64,000 nucleotides of DNA from Arhodomonas sp051195215 (GTDB taxonomy: Bacteria; Pseudomonadota; Gammaproteobacteria; Nitrococcales; Nitrococcaceae). The notes under the pieces were generated by a model. That model had not been told where the DNA came from and did no database searches. It saw only the letters and a program-made list of their open reading frames with translations. Below, in pieces: positions 1 through 8,409 of the stretch. Each line of letters opens with the position of its first letter. The first letter of the stretch is position 1. The position numbers and the translations under genes are program-made. The DNA is taken from assembly GCF_051195215.1 (NCBI RefSeq), contig NZ_JBNAZM010000010.1, positions 1 to 64,000 of the forward strand, written 5' to 3'.

Positions 1-145
1 ATCAGGCCCAAACTCCGGCCGCCTGATGGCGCTCTCACCATCGCCCGTTCAGGCTCATCTCTGGATTGGAAAGGACTACCGCATTGGCGAGCTTGTACAC
101 CCTGCCGTATGCTCTCAGGCCATCGTTGAAACGGAGGCGAACGGC
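1..145. other. Leader of cob operon / cut upstream end
   Basis: No complete gene is visible here. Frame 1 is open from the window edge to a TGA at 127-129 and could be the tail of an upstream gene, but its 42 codons match nothing I recognise. I looked for cobalamin riboswitch hallmarks (the conserved B12 box and its flanking helices) because a cob operon follows, and did not see them. A GGAGG at 134-138 serves cobU. Confidence 0.4.
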
Positions 146-658
146 GTGCGTGAGCTGGTGCTCGGCGGAACGAAATCGGGCAAGAGCCTGTATGCCGAGT
201 CACAGGCACAGGCGAGCGGTGGTGAGGTAGTGTACGTCGCGACCGCACGTGCGAACGACGCGGAGATGGCTGAACGCATCGCCGCCCACCGGGCGCGGCG
301 ACCGTCCCATTGGCACACCGTGGAGGCGGGGGATGACCTCGCCGGCGTGCTGCTCGGGGCGGCGGCCGACGACCGCTGTGTGCTCGTGGACTGCCTTACC
401 CTGTGGCTCACCGCGCTCATCGAACGGCCCCGGCACTGGGCACAGGCACGGGAGGATCTGCTCACCGCGTTGCCCGGCCTGCCCGGACGTATCGTTCTGG
501 TCAGCAACGAAGTGGGCGAGGGCGTGGTGCCGCTCGGCGAGCTCACCCGGCGCTTCGTGGACGAGGCGGGCCGTCTGCATCAGGCAATAGCCGCCCGCTG
601 CGAGCGCGTAACGCTGGTCACCGCGGGCCTCCCTTTGACTCTCAAGGAGACGACATGA
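146..658 (+). CDS. cobU: Adenosylcobinamide kinase / adenosylcobinamide-phosphate guanylyltransferase
   Basis: Bifunctional cytoplasmic enzyme of cobalamin assembly. It phosphorylates adenosylcobinamide and then transfers GMP to give AdoCbi-GDP. The 170-residue protein has an N-terminal P-loop GGTKSGKS at residues 7-14 and a conserved His48 in an AHRARRP context, equivalent to the guanylylated histidine of the family. It also has the VDCLTLWL and SNEVGEG strands. An in-frame ATG at 26 would add 40 residues with no family likeness. The GTG at 146, preceded by GGAGG, puts the P-loop at the usual distance from the N-terminus, so I chose it. The stop overlaps the cobT start (ATGA), showing translational coupling. 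Confidence 0.9.
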   Translation: MRELVLGGTKSGKSLYAESQAQASGGEVVYVATARANDAEMAERIAAHRARRPSHWHTVEAGDDLAGVLLGAAADDRCVLVDCLTLWLTALIERPRHWAQAREDLLTALPGLPGRIVLVSNEVGEGVVPLGELTRRFVDEAGRLHQAIAARCERVTLVTAGLPLTLKETT

Positions 659-1695
659 CGCACAGCATCCCTGTGCCGGACGAAGACGCCGCTCAACGGG
701 CACGTGCCCGCCAGGCGCAACTCACCAAGCCACCAGGGGCACTCGGCGAGTTGGAGACGCTCGCGGTGCGGCTCGCCGGTTTGCAGGGGGCGGAGCGCCC
801 GCAGGTCGATCCGGTGCACATCGCGGTCTTCGCCGCCGACCATGGCGTGACGGCGCAGGGGGTTTCCGCGTTTCCGCCGGCGGTGACCGTACAGATGGTC
901 GCCAATTTCGCTGCCGGTGGTGCGGCGATCAATGTGCAGGCGCACCACCTCGGGGCGCGCTTGCAGGTGGTCGACGTGGGCACTGCCACCGATTATGAGG
1001 TGCCCGACGGCGTCCGTCTCGCGCGCGCCGGCCGTGGGACCGCGGATTTCACGCATGAGCCCGCGATGTCCGCGGAAGGCTTCGCTCGTGCCGATGCGAC
1101 CGGGCGGGAGATCGCGCAGGCGGCGGCGGATGAAGGAATGGGCCTGTTCATCGGCGGCGAAATGGGCATAGGCAATACCACGGCCGCTTCGGCGGTGGCC
1201 TGCGCGCTGCTCGATGCGGACCCGGAGACCCTGGTGGGGCCGGGCACGGGCCTCGACACGGAAGGCGTCGCCCGCAAGATGGCGGCGGTACGCGCCGGTC
1301 TCGACCGCCACACCGCTGCTATCGACGGGCCGGACGAGGCGCTGCGCCGCTTGGGTGGGTTCGAGCTCGTGGCATTGGCCGCGGCAATGGAGGCGGCTGC
1401 GGCACGACGGGTGCCCGTACTCGTCGACGGCTTCATCGTCAGTGTCGCGGCGCTGGCGGCGGTCCGGCGCCGCCCGGCGCTGGCGCAGTGGCTGATTTTC
1501 GCGCATACGTCCGCGGAGCCCGGCCATGGGCAGGTGCTGGCGGCGCTGCATGCACGGCCGCTGATCAGCCTCGGGCTGCGTCTTGGCGAAGGCAGTGGCG
1601 CAGCGACTGCGGTGCCGTTGCTGCGGCTCGCCTGTGCGTTGCACAACGATATGGCTACCTTCGAAGAGGCGGCCGTCGCCAACCGAGGGGGGTGA
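655..1695 (+). CDS. cobT: Nicotinate-nucleotide--dimethylbenzimidazole phosphoribosyltransferase
   Basis: Makes alpha-ribazole phosphate from nicotinate mononucleotide and 5,6-dimethylbenzimidazole, the lower ligand of cobalamin. The 346 residues match the usual family length. The phosphate-binding motif GGEMGIGNTT is at residues 167-176 and is followed by the GPGTGLD loop. Glu312 in LGEGSGAA corresponds to the catalytic glutamate of the Salmonella enzyme. A longer reading from 403 only overlaps cobU in another frame and is discarded. The ATG at 655 overlaps the cobU stop. A gap of 8 nt with GAGGAGG leads into cobC. Confidence 0.95.
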   Translation: MTHSIPVPDEDAAQRARARQAQLTKPPGALGELETLAVRLAGLQGAERPQVDPVHIAVFAADHGVTAQGVSAFPPAVTVQMVANFAAGGAAINVQAHHLGARLQVVDVGTATDYEVPDGVRLARAGRGTADFTHEPAMSAEGFARADATGREIAQAAADEGMGLFIGGEMGIGNTTAASAVACALLDADPETLVGPGTGLDTEGVARKMAAVRAGLDRHTAAIDGPDEALRRLGGFELVALAAAMEAAAARRVPVLVDGFIVSVAALAAVRRRPALAQWLIFAHTSAEPGHGQVLAALHARPLISLGLRLGEGSGAATAVPLLRLACALHNDMATFEEAAVANRGG

Positions 1696-1703
1696 GGAGG
1701 CCC

Positions 1704-2330
1704 ATGCAGCGTATCGATACGGGGCGCGCCCGATTCGTGGATTTCATTCGCCACGGCGTGCCCGTGGGTGGCCGACGCTATCGTGGCCATCGCGACGATC
1801 CGCTCTCGGAGCAGGGCTGGCACGAAATGTGGGCGGCCGTGGGCGATGACCCTCCATCATGGTCGCTAATCGTCACCTCGCCGCTTCGGCGCTGTGCCGA
1901 GTTCGCCACCGAGCTGGGCGGCTGCTTGGATGTACCGGTGATCACCGAAACGGGGTTCAAGGAAATCAGCTTCGGCGCCTGGGAAGGACGTACGGTGGAC
2001 GCGATCCTCGCCGAGTCCCCGGAGGAGATCAGCGCATACTGGCATGATCCCGTGGCCAATACACCACCTCGAGGAGAGTCGTTGCCCGATTTCCGCGATC
2101 GTGTGGTCGCTGCTTGGGAACGGTTGCTCGAGCGACAAGCGCGGCATGTGCTGGTGGTCGGTCACGGCGGGCTCATCCGGACGCTGGTCGGTCATGTCCT
2201 CGGCATGCCGTTGCCCTCGGTGTTGCGGCTGGAGGTGCCCAACGCGGGTATCACCCGTTTGCGGGTGCAGTCGGACGTCAACGGCCGCCCCGCACCGAGC
2301 CTGGTGTTCCACGCCCGGCAGGGGCTTTGA
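1704..2330 (+). CDS. cobC: Histidine phosphatase, probable alpha-ribazole phosphatase
   Basis: A 208-residue member of the phosphoglycerate-mutase-like histidine phosphatase family. The RHG signature is at residues 16-18, with His17 as the expected phosphohistidine. It also has TSPLRR around residue 55, GAWEGR near 92, and the second catalytic histidine His154 in VVGHGG. Its position between cobT and cobS strongly suggests removal of the phosphate from alpha-ribazole-5-phosphate or from adenosylcobalamin phosphate. Family membership is certain from the motifs; the exact substrate is inferred from context. The start is preceded by GGTGAGGAGG, and the stop overlaps the cobS ATG by one base. Confidence 0.85.
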   Translation: MQRIDTGRARFVDFIRHGVPVGGRRYRGHRDDPLSEQGWHEMWAAVGDDPPSWSLIVTSPLRRCAEFATELGGCLDVPVITETGFKEISFGAWEGRTVDAILAESPEEISAYWHDPVANTPPRGESLPDFRDRVVAAWERLLERQARHVLVVGHGGLIRTLVGHVLGMPLPSVLRLEVPNAGITRLRVQSDVNGRPAPSLVFHARQGL

Positions 2331-3055
2331 TGAAGGCGCTGATCACTGCGCTCGCTTTTCTGACCCGCTTGCCCGTCCCGGCTGTGGCGCCCGACGCCCA
2401 TACCGTCGGGCGCTCACTGCTGTGGTATCCGTTGGTGGGCGCCGGGCTCGGCGCTATCGCGGCGCTCGTTGGCTGGGGGGCCGGGGGGTTGCTGGGCGCG
2501 GCGCTGGCGGTGACGGCCTTGGTGCTGCTGTCGGGGGCGCTGCATCTCGATGGCCTGGCCGATACCGCCGATGCCTGGGTAGGCGGTCTGGGGGACGCCG
2601 AACGAACGCTCGCCATCATGAAGGATCCCAGCGCCGGTCCGGTGGGCGTGGCTGCCGTCGTGGTGGTGTTGCTGCTGGAACTGGCGGCGGCCGAGACCGT
2701 GCTGCGCCAGACGGTTCCCACCGCGCTGGTGGTGGCGGCCATGCTGGGCCGCGCTGCTGCCCCGGCACTGTTTCTGACGACGCCCTACGTCCGTCCGGGC
2801 GGTCTCGGCGACGCGATGGCCCGCCACCGCCCTGGCGCGGCGGTCTACGCGGTCCTTCTCGCCACGGCCGCGGCGTCCGTGTTGCTACTCGGGCTCACGG
2901 GTCTCGCGGCACTGGTAGCTGCCGCGGTGACCGTTGCCGTCGCCCGCTCGCTGTTTCTGCGGCGCATAGGCGGTATCACGGGTGACACCGTAGGCGCGAC
3001 CATGGTCGCGACCCAGACACTGTCGCTAGTCGCCGCGGCTTTGACGCTTCGCTGA
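2330..3055 (+). CDS. cobS: Adenosylcobinamide-GDP ribazoletransferase (cobalamin synthase)
   Basis: Integral membrane enzyme joining AdoCbi-GDP with alpha-ribazole (or its phosphate) in the last step of the nucleotide loop pathway. The 241-residue protein is very rich in Ala, Val, Leu and Gly and contains several membrane segments. The diagnostic acidic stretch LDGLADTADAW near residues 65-75 and the downstream MKDPSAGP motif are both present and probably bind metal. The ATG shares a base with the cobC stop (TGATG). It is the last gene of the cob operon seen here; the next gene runs in the opposite direction. Confidence 0.93.
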   Translation: MKALITALAFLTRLPVPAVAPDAHTVGRSLLWYPLVGAGLGAIAALVGWGAGGLLGAALAVTALVLLSGALHLDGLADTADAWVGGLGDAERTLAIMKDPSAGPVGVAAVVVVLLLELAAAETVLRQTVPTALVVAAMLGRAAAPALFLTTPYVRPGGLGDAMARHRPGAAVYAVLLATAAASVLLLGLTGLAALVAAAVTVAVARSLFLRRIGGITGDTVGATMVATQTLSLVAAALTLR

Positions 3056-3240
3056 GCAGAAAGTGAGAAGCTGAAAGCAACAAGTGGAACGGGACAGGAT
3101 TGCGGGCGCTGGTGGGTTATTGCGGTTTCGGGTTCCGGATTTCGGATTCCGGGTTTGGTATCCCGGGCCAGCGCGCGTCGTGTACGGCAAGGCGATAGCC
3201 GCGCGAAACTTGGAACTTCCGACTCGTCAATTGGAACGGC
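3056..3240. repeat. Intergenic degenerate repeat block
   Basis: This convergent gap between cobS and uppP holds no gene. It is built of short degenerate repeats. An AAG-rich stretch at 3058-3085 reads GCAGAAAGTGAGAAGCTGAA onward. A run of TTTCGG/TTCCGG/GGATT units covers about 3124-3165. Two copies of a TTGGAAC-like unit lie at 3211-3239. The AAG-rich part resembles the repeats at 42576-42672 after recG. No hairpin with a T-run was found. Confidence 0.5.
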
Positions 3241-4038
3241 TCACACGAAGACCCAGAGCAGCACTGCACCCAGCACCAGCCGATAGGCGACGAACGGGGT
3301 CATGCCTATGCGCTCCAGCAGGGCCAGGAAAGCGCCGATGCAGGCGTAGGCGGCGATAGCGGAGATCGCGGCACCGAGCAGGAGCATGTCCCACGCCGCT
3401 GGCGCCGGGGAGAGTGCGAGTTGCATGGCTTTCCAGCCACCGGCCAGGGCGATGGTGGGAATGGCCAGCAGGAACGAGAAGCGCGCGGCAGCGGTGGGGG
3501 CGAGCCCGAGGAACAGTCCGGCCGTCATGGTAATGCCGGAGCGGGACGTTCCGGGGATGATGGCAAGAATCTGTGCCAGTCCGATCCACAGCGCGTCGCC
3601 CAGGCCAGCCGTTGACTCATCGCGGCGTCCTCGCCAGCCGCGGTGCGCCACCCATAGCAGTATTCCGAACCCGATGTTCGCGGCGGCGATTACCAGCGGT
3701 TCACGCAGGTATGCTTCGGCGGAATCCCCCAGGAGCAGCCCGGCGGCGACGATGGGGATCGTCGCGATCACCAGCAGCATCGCCAGCTTCCCGTCGCCCT
3801 GGAAGTGCCGGCGTCGGATGCTCGCGAGGGCGTCCGCGCTCAGTCGCACGAGTGTGCCCCGGAAGTAGGTGAGAACGGCGAGCAGAGTGCCCACATGGAC
3901 GGCGACGTCGAACGCGAGCCCCTGATCGGGCCAGTCGCTGAGTACAGGCACGAGGATCAGATGGGCGGAGCTGGAGATGGGCAGGAATTCCGTGAGGCCT
4001 TGGAGAAGTCCCAGGCAAACGGCGTGAAGCCAGTCCAT
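3241..4038 (-). CDS. uppP: Undecaprenyl-diphosphatase
   Basis: Membrane phosphatase that recycles undecaprenyl pyrophosphate to the monophosphate carrier used for peptidoglycan and other envelope polymers; its loss or overexpression alters bacitracin sensitivity. The 265 residues form a polytopic protein of typical size. The first signature GLLQGLTEFLPISSSAHL is at residues 10-27, with Glu17 and the serine cluster. The second, PGTSRSG at 162-168, carries the phosphate-binding Arg166. It is transcribed alone: 8 nt separate its start from the stop of the upstream cyclase gene, so readthrough from that operon is likely. Confidence 0.95.
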   Translation of the reverse strand: MDWLHAVCLGLLQGLTEFLPISSSAHLILVPVLSDWPDQGLAFDVAVHVGTLLAVLTYFRGTLVRLSADALASIRRRHFQGDGKLAMLLVIATIPIVAAGLLLGDSAEAYLREPLVIAAANIGFGILLWVAHRGWRGRRDESTAGLGDALWIGLAQILAIIPGTSRSGITMTAGLFLGLAPTAAARFSFLLAIPTIALAGGWKAMQLALSPAPAAWDMLLLGAAISAIAAYACIGAFLALLERIGMTPFVAYRLVLGAVLLWVFV

Positions 4039-4046
4039 GTGCGCTC

Positions 4047-5123
4047 CTATGCCGATGGCGGATGGTGTGGATCGCGGCTGAGCTGATAGAGCAGCACAGG
4101 CGTGTCGATGCCTCGGATGCGGCGCTGTTCGCCGGCGCCGAAGGCGAGGCCCCGCTCGTCGTCCAAATGGCGTCTTACCGCTTCGGAGACCAGCGCGTGC
4201 CCGGCTCCCGCTGCGCCACAGACGCGCGCGGCGATATTAACCGGCGCGCCAATGGCCGTATAGTCGAGATGATCGCCCGTGCCGATATTCCCCACGGTAA
4301 CCTCGCCAGCATGCACGCCGATACTTACCGGAACCTCTTCGCCAGCGGCGTGTTCGCCGCGTGCGGCGACGGTTTCGAGAATCTCGATGGCGCAGTTGCA
4401 GGCCTGGCGCGCCATGCTCGGCCGGTCGAACACGGCCATCAGGCCATCACCACCGAAGGTGTCCACATAGCCGCCGTGCCGGTAGACCGTACCGACCTGG
4501 AGGCTGAGGTGACGGTTGACCGTGTCGAAGAGCTGCTCCGGCGGGATGGCGTGGGACAGGGCGGTGAAGCCGCGAATGTCCGTGAATAGGATACAGGCGT
4601 TGATCAGCACGGGCTCGCTGCTGCTTCGCGGATGGCGTGCATGCCCCTCAATCAGGCTGCGCAGTCGCGGCGAGACGTAGCGCGCGAGCTCGCTGCGGAT
4701 GCGTTCGAGCTCACGTCGATAGCGCGCTTTGCTCACCAGTCCGCCGAGCCGGGCCAGCACCACGAGTGGCTCCAGGGGACGTGGCAGGAAATCGTCGCAG
4801 CCGGCGGTGAAAGCGCTGCGCAGCAGCCGTGGCTCCGGGCGCTCGGTAAGCAGGAGGATGGGGGTCATGCGATAGAGGCGATCACGGCGCAGCTCGGTGA
4901 CCAGTGGCAGCAGTGTGTCGGGGGTCTCGGCACACGCCGCGATGACCACGGCATCGGGTTCGCGCGCCGTGAGCCAGTCGCGCGCGGTGACCGCTTCTCC
5001 CACCGTAACGGTTCGATAGCCGCCGGCCTCGAGAATACCGGTGAGCTCGGTGGCCGCCTCGTCGCCCACTACCAGGACCAGCCCGGCCTCGTTAGCGGGA
5101 GTGCGACGGGTCGCTGCGCTCAT
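4047..5123 (-). CDS. Class III nucleotide cyclase with degenerate receiver domain
   Basis: The 358-residue protein joins an N-terminal CheY-like domain (about 14-125), a short helical linker (about 132-165) and a C-terminal class III adenylate/guanylate cyclase domain (about 172-350). The cyclase keeps the two metal-binding aspartates, Asp182 in FTDIRGFT and Asp226 in GGDGLMAVF, and the transition-state Asn296 and Arg300 in VNIAAR. The position that is often the adenine-selecting lysine is Thr222, so the substrate is uncertain. The receiver is unlikely to be phosphorylated. The expected phospho-Asp is Ala62, the acidic pair is reduced to Gly-Asp (20-21), and the conserved Lys is Arg115. The start overlaps the end of the methyltransferase gene (ATGA), so both are probably cotranscribed with folB-folK. 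Confidence 0.85.
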   Translation of the reverse strand: MSAATRRTPANEAGLVLVVGDEAATELTGILEAGGYRTVTVGEAVTARDWLTAREPDAVVIAACAETPDTLLPLVTELRRDRLYRMTPILLLTERPEPRLLRSAFTAGCDDFLPRPLEPLVVLARLGGLVSKARYRRELERIRSELARYVSPRLRSLIEGHARHPRSSSEPVLINACILFTDIRGFTALSHAIPPEQLFDTVNRHLSLQVGTVYRHGGYVDTFGGDGLMAVFDRPSMARQACNCAIEILETVAARGEHAAGEEVPVSIGVHAGEVTVGNIGTGDHLDYTAIGAPVNIAARVCGAAGAGHALVSEAVRRHLDDERGLAFGAGEQRRIRGIDTPVLLYQLSRDPHHPPSA

Positions 5124-6316
5124 GAATGACGCCTGTGGACGTTGAGACGGCCGCTCTGGTCGGCGAACCCGAACCCGCTGAGCGGGTCGGTCAGACCGCG
5201 GCCGACGGCAAGGACCTTGAAGCGCTCACCCATTTCGCCGGGCATGAGCAGCGGCTTGGCCTGCTGGGTGGCGGCCGCTGCCGCCTGCGGATCCCGGTTC
5301 ATCTCGGCCTCCAGAAGCCCGGGGAGCCCGGCGCCCATGAGGAAATTCGCCTGGGTGGTGAAGCCCTGGAGCGCCAGTCCGGCGTTCGTGGCGGCGCGTG
5401 CCGCGGCGGTGAAGTCCACTGACGCCGTGATGTCCTGCAGGCCCGGCCACCAGAGAGCGTCGTCATGGGCCCGGTGCCGGTAGTGGCAGAGCAGTGTCCC
5501 CATAGCGCGCTGGCGGTGGTAGTACTCGCGGCGGGGATAGCCATAGTCGATGAGCAGCGCCGTGCCGGCATCCAGGCAGTCGGCGAGCGTCTGCAGCCAG
5601 CCCGCCAGCGCCGGGCAGTATTCGGAGACATAGCCTGGCGGCAAGGGCGCGTCGAGATCGGCTTCGATTTCCCTTATTGCCATGGTCAGGGTGTCATCCG
5701 CGGGAATCAGCCGATACTGGAATTTCTCGCCATCGTGGGCGACGGCCAACTCGTGGATGCCGTCCTCGGTGATCTGGAAACGTCGTACCGGCAGTGCGTC
5801 CATGACCTCGTTGGCGAGTACCATGCCGCGAAACGGTTCGTCGGGCAGCTGGTCCAGCCACTCTACGCGCTCGCGTATGTCGGCGGGGAGCTCGGCGATA
5901 GCGGTCGCTTGCTCCTGGCGTAACGTGGCGCTCACTTCCAGGATCCGGTAGCGCTGTGGCAGGCGTTGTAATGCTGCCAGCTCGGTGAGCACGTCAGCGG
6001 CCATGCGACCGGTGCCAGCACCGAACTCGAGGACATCGCCACCGCCGAGCCGGGTCAGGACCTCCGCGCACTGGTGAGCCAGTGTGCGCGAGAACAGTGT
6101 CGAGGCGAGCGGCGCAGTAATGTAGTCGCCGCCGCTGCCGAAGCGTGCCTGTCCGGCGCTGTAGTAGCCGAGCCCTGGTTCGTAGAGCGCCATGGCCATG
6201 TATCGGTCGAAGCGCAGGGTGCCGCCCGCCGCGTCTGCGGCGGCGCGGATGCGCGTGGCCAGCGCGGCGCTATGGCGTCTGGCATCGGCGTCGGGGGTGG
6301 GGGCGTCCTGGGGCAT
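5120..6316 (-). CDS. SAM-dependent methyltransferase, MidA/NDUFAF7 (DUF185) family
   Basis: A 398-residue class I methyltransferase of the DUF185 family. The N-terminal LRFDRYMAMALYEPGLGYY (about 33-51) is a family hallmark. The SAM-binding motif LEFGAGTGRMA is at 96-106, and the NEVMDALPV stretch follows in the middle. The mitochondrial homologue NDUFAF7 methylates an arginine of a complex I subunit. Whether bacterial members act on NDH-1 is not established, so the target here is open. It lies directly after folK (6 nt gap) and overlaps the cyclase gene. This folB-folK-methyltransferase order recurs in gammaproteobacteria. Confidence 0.88.
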   Translation of the reverse strand: MPQDAPTPDADARRHSAALATRIRAAADAAGGTLRFDRYMAMALYEPGLGYYSAGQARFGSGGDYITAPLASTLFSRTLAHQCAEVLTRLGGGDVLEFGAGTGRMAADVLTELAALQRLPQRYRILEVSATLRQEQATAIAELPADIRERVEWLDQLPDEPFRGMVLANEVMDALPVRRFQITEDGIHELAVAHDGEKFQYRLIPADDTLTMAIREIEADLDAPLPPGYVSEYCPALAGWLQTLADCLDAGTALLIDYGYPRREYYHRQRAMGTLLCHYRHRAHDDALWWPGLQDITASVDFTAAARAATNAGLALQGFTTQANFLMGAGLPGLLEAEMNRDPQAAAAATQQAKPLLMPGEMGERFKVLAVGRGLTDPLSGFGFADQSGRLNVHRRHS

Positions 6317-6322
6317 GTGGGC

Positions 6323-6811
6323 TCAGTCCAGTTCGATGCGGCGCATGGGCTGGCCGCTGGCGTCGAACGCGGCCCACAACTCGGCATATGGCCGGCCGAG
6401 GGTCGGGTGGGGCTCGTCACCGGCGATGTCGGCAAGTGGGCGCAGAACGAATGCACAGTCGACGATCTCGGAACGCGGCAGCCGCACGCGACCGTCGTCG
6501 TAGGCGGTGTCTCCCCAGGTGAGGAGGTCCAGATCGAGGGTGCGGGGGCTTATCCCACCATGGCCGCCACGCTCGCGGCCGTGGGCGTCTTCCAGGGCCT
6601 TGAACTCGGCGGTGAGCGTGGCGGGGTCAAGGTGCGTGTCGAAGCCGACGACGAGATTGAGAAAATCGGCGCCGTCGAAGCCTACTGCACCAGTCTCGTA
6701 AATCGGTGACACCGTGAGGGGGGCGTAACGCGCTCGCAGCGCCACGAGTGCCGAGCGTACGTTGTACTCGCGCTCGACGTTGCTGCCGATGCTGACATAG
6801 ACGCGGGTCAT
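6323..6811 (-). CDS. folK: 6-hydroxymethyl-7,8-dihydropterin pyrophosphokinase
   Basis: Transfers pyrophosphate from ATP to the pterin alcohol, the step before dihydropteroate synthase in folate synthesis. At 162 residues it has the normal length. The N-terminal VYVSIGSN and the family signature RTLDLDLL at residues 90-97, with the magnesium-binding Asp93 and Asp95, are intact. The C-terminal RPLADI stretch is also typical. It overlaps folB by 4 nt (ATGA type) and is clearly coupled to it, placing two consecutive folate steps in one transcript. Confidence 0.95.
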   Translation of the reverse strand: MTRVYVSIGSNVEREYNVRSALVALRARYAPLTVSPIYETGAVGFDGADFLNLVVGFDTHLDPATLTAEFKALEDAHGRERGGHGGISPRTLDLDLLTWGDTAYDDGRVRLPRSEIVDCAFVLRPLADIAGDEPHPTLGRPYAELWAAFDASGQPMRRIELD

Positions 6812-7170
6812 GGCCGTGGCGCCTCTCCCCGCTCGATACGCACGCCCACGCCGCGGGTACCCGCAACCGCGCCGGGTTTGGTGAGCGTCAGACGCACGCC
6901 GGCGACCGGGAACCGGTCGCGTATACGCGTCGCGAGATGTTCGGCGAGTGCCTCCAGCAGGCGGAAGTCAGCGTCCGCAGCGCACTCGCGCAGGCAGTCT
7001 GCGACCTCGGCGTAGCTGATGGCGTCGCTGAGCGCATCGCTGGCGGCGGCCGGTGTGGTGTCCACAGCGAGCGCCACGTCAGCGCGCAGGCGCTGGTCGA
7101 TGTGTCGCTCCCAGTGCCAGGCGCCGATACGCGCAGTGAGCTCCAGGCCTTCTATGAAGACGGTGTCCAT
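6808..7170 (-). CDS. folB: Dihydroneopterin aldolase
   Basis: Cleaves 7,8-dihydroneopterin to 6-hydroxymethyl-dihydropterin and glycolaldehyde. The protein is 120 residues, starting MDTVFIEGLELTARIG, which is the standard FolB N-terminus. The longer reading frame from 7227 adds 19 residues unlike the family and is rejected. Catalytic positions are present: Glu73 in LLEALAEH and Lys98 in LTLTKPGA. It is the first gene of the minus-strand folB-folK-methyltransferase-cyclase cluster and lies divergent from plsY, with 168 bp between the starts. Confidence 0.92.
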   Translation of the reverse strand: MDTVFIEGLELTARIGAWHWERHIDQRLRADVALAVDTTPAAASDALSDAISYAEVADCLRECAADADFRLLEALAEHLATRIRDRFPVAGVRLTLTKPGAVAGTRGVGVRIERGEAPRP

Positions 7171-7338
7171 GGTGCGGGTCCTGGCGATGACCGCGTCATG
7201 ATACCGGCGGCCAGGCGGCGTGACCAATTGCCGCCCCGTGATGGTGCATCGTGTCCGTGGCCGCAGGGGGCTGCAAGAGCGATCTCCACGGCGGTAAAGT
7301 CGTGCGTCACTCGAGTGCTGGGATGTCTGGTAGCCGCC

Positions 7339-7929
7339 ATGATCGAAGCCGTTTCCATAATACTCGCCTACCTGTTGGGCTCGCTGTCGTCGGCGATCCT
7401 GGTGTGCCGGCTCATGGGACTGCCGGACCCCCGGGGCGAGGGCTCCGGGAATCCGGGCGCCACCAATGTCCTGCGGGTGGGGGGGCGTGTCGCCGGGGCG
7501 CTGACCCTGGCCGGTGACTTCCTAAAGGGCACGGTGGCCGTGTGCCTTGCCCTGCTCGTTGGTCTTGCGCCTGCAGCGCTTGGAGCGGTGGGCGTGGCGG
7601 CGTTTCTGGGTCACCTCTATCCGGTGTTTTTCGGCTTCAAGGGGGGCAAGGGCGTGGCCACGGGGCTGGGCGTGCTGCTTGGCTGGTCGTGGTCGGTGCT
7701 AGTGGTCACGGTGGGGACGTGGTTGCTGGTGGCCGCGGTGACCCGCATCTCGTCGCTGTCCGCGTTGGTGGCATTCCTGTTGGCGCCTGTTTACCTCTGG
7801 GGGTTCACGGGCGAGCCGGCACTGGCGGTCGCAATGGCTGTCATGACCGCCGTCACCTATTGGCGACACCGGGGAAATATCCGGCGGTTGCTGGCGGGTG
7901 AGGAGGCGCGTATCGGCCAGAAGGAGTGA
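7339..7929 (+). CDS. plsY: Acyl-phosphate:glycerol-3-phosphate acyltransferase
   Basis: Inner-membrane enzyme that starts phospholipid synthesis by acylating the sn-1 position of glycerol-3-phosphate with acyl phosphate. The 196 residues show about five membrane segments. The three family motifs are GEGSGNPGATN (about 33-43), the glycine-rich HLYPVFFGFKGGKGVATG (about 97-114), and the C-terminal YWRHRGNI. The start at 7339 was chosen because the region upstream in the same frame overlaps folB and is hydrophilic. It stands alone between folB (divergent) and the Nudix gene (convergent, 3 nt away). Confidence 0.93.
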   Translation: MIEAVSIILAYLLGSLSSAILVCRLMGLPDPRGEGSGNPGATNVLRVGGRVAGALTLAGDFLKGTVAVCLALLVGLAPAALGAVGVAAFLGHLYPVFFGFKGGKGVATGLGVLLGWSWSVLVVTVGTWLLVAAVTRISSLSALVAFLLAPVYLWGFTGEPALAVAMAVMTAVTYWRHRGNIRRLLAGEEARIGQKE

Positions 7930-7932
7930 GTC

Positions 7933-8409
7933 TCACTCCGAGGGCGGCTGCTGCAGACGGCGCTGTAGCCACCGAAGCACACGGCGAACCCTGGGCGAGG
8001 CGAGCTCATGCGCGTGTTCGAAGTCGGCCCAGCGATACTCCTGATGCTCGGGGCGGCCGAGCTCGGGATTGATCCCCATGACGACGCGCTGCTGAGTGGT
8101 TTCGGCGACGTAGTAACGCGCTACTTTGCCTTGCGCGTAGGGGCCGGTTTCGAAGTAGTCGAGACCCCAGCGGAAATCCAGCTCGGTGATGCCTGTTTCT
8201 TCGGCCACTTCGCGGCGGGCGCCTTCCAGGGGCGTTTCGCCTTTCTCCACCTGCCCCTTGGGAAAGTCCCAGTACTGATAGGCGCGGAGCAGCAGCAGGC
8301 GCCATGCGGTGTCGTCGTGGCGTACGACAGCGACTCCGGCGGAGAGCACGCGTACGCGACCGCGCCGCCGGCCGCGGCGACGTCGTGTCGGCTGCCCGTC
8401 AGATCCCAT
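7933..8409 (-). CDS. Nudix hydrolase
   Basis: A 158-residue Nudix protein with a complete Nudix box at residues 52-74: Gly52, Glu58, Arg66-Glu67, Glu70-Glu71 and Gly73. It has the family's usual fold of short strands around this box. The arginine-rich N-terminal 20 residues are unusual and may be a flexible tail. The layout, including the YWDFPKGQVEKGE segment, resembles bis(5'-nucleosyl)-tetraphosphatase or MutT-like members, but the substrate cannot be read from sequence. The gene overlaps the end of hemE by 11 nt and is probably translated from the same mRNA. Confidence 0.82.
   Translation of the reverse strand: MGSDGQPTRRRRGRRRGRVRVLSAGVAVVRHDDTAWRLLLLRAYQYWDFPKGQVEKGETPLEGARREVAEETGITELDFRWGLDYFETGPYAQGKVARYYVAETTQQRVVMGINPELGRPEHQEYRWADFEHAHELASPRVRRVLRWLQRRLQQPPSE

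Noticed and set aside
1..145. Possible cobalamin riboswitch before cobU
   Set aside because: The B12 box and conserved helices could not be found; the true operon start may lie upstream of the window.
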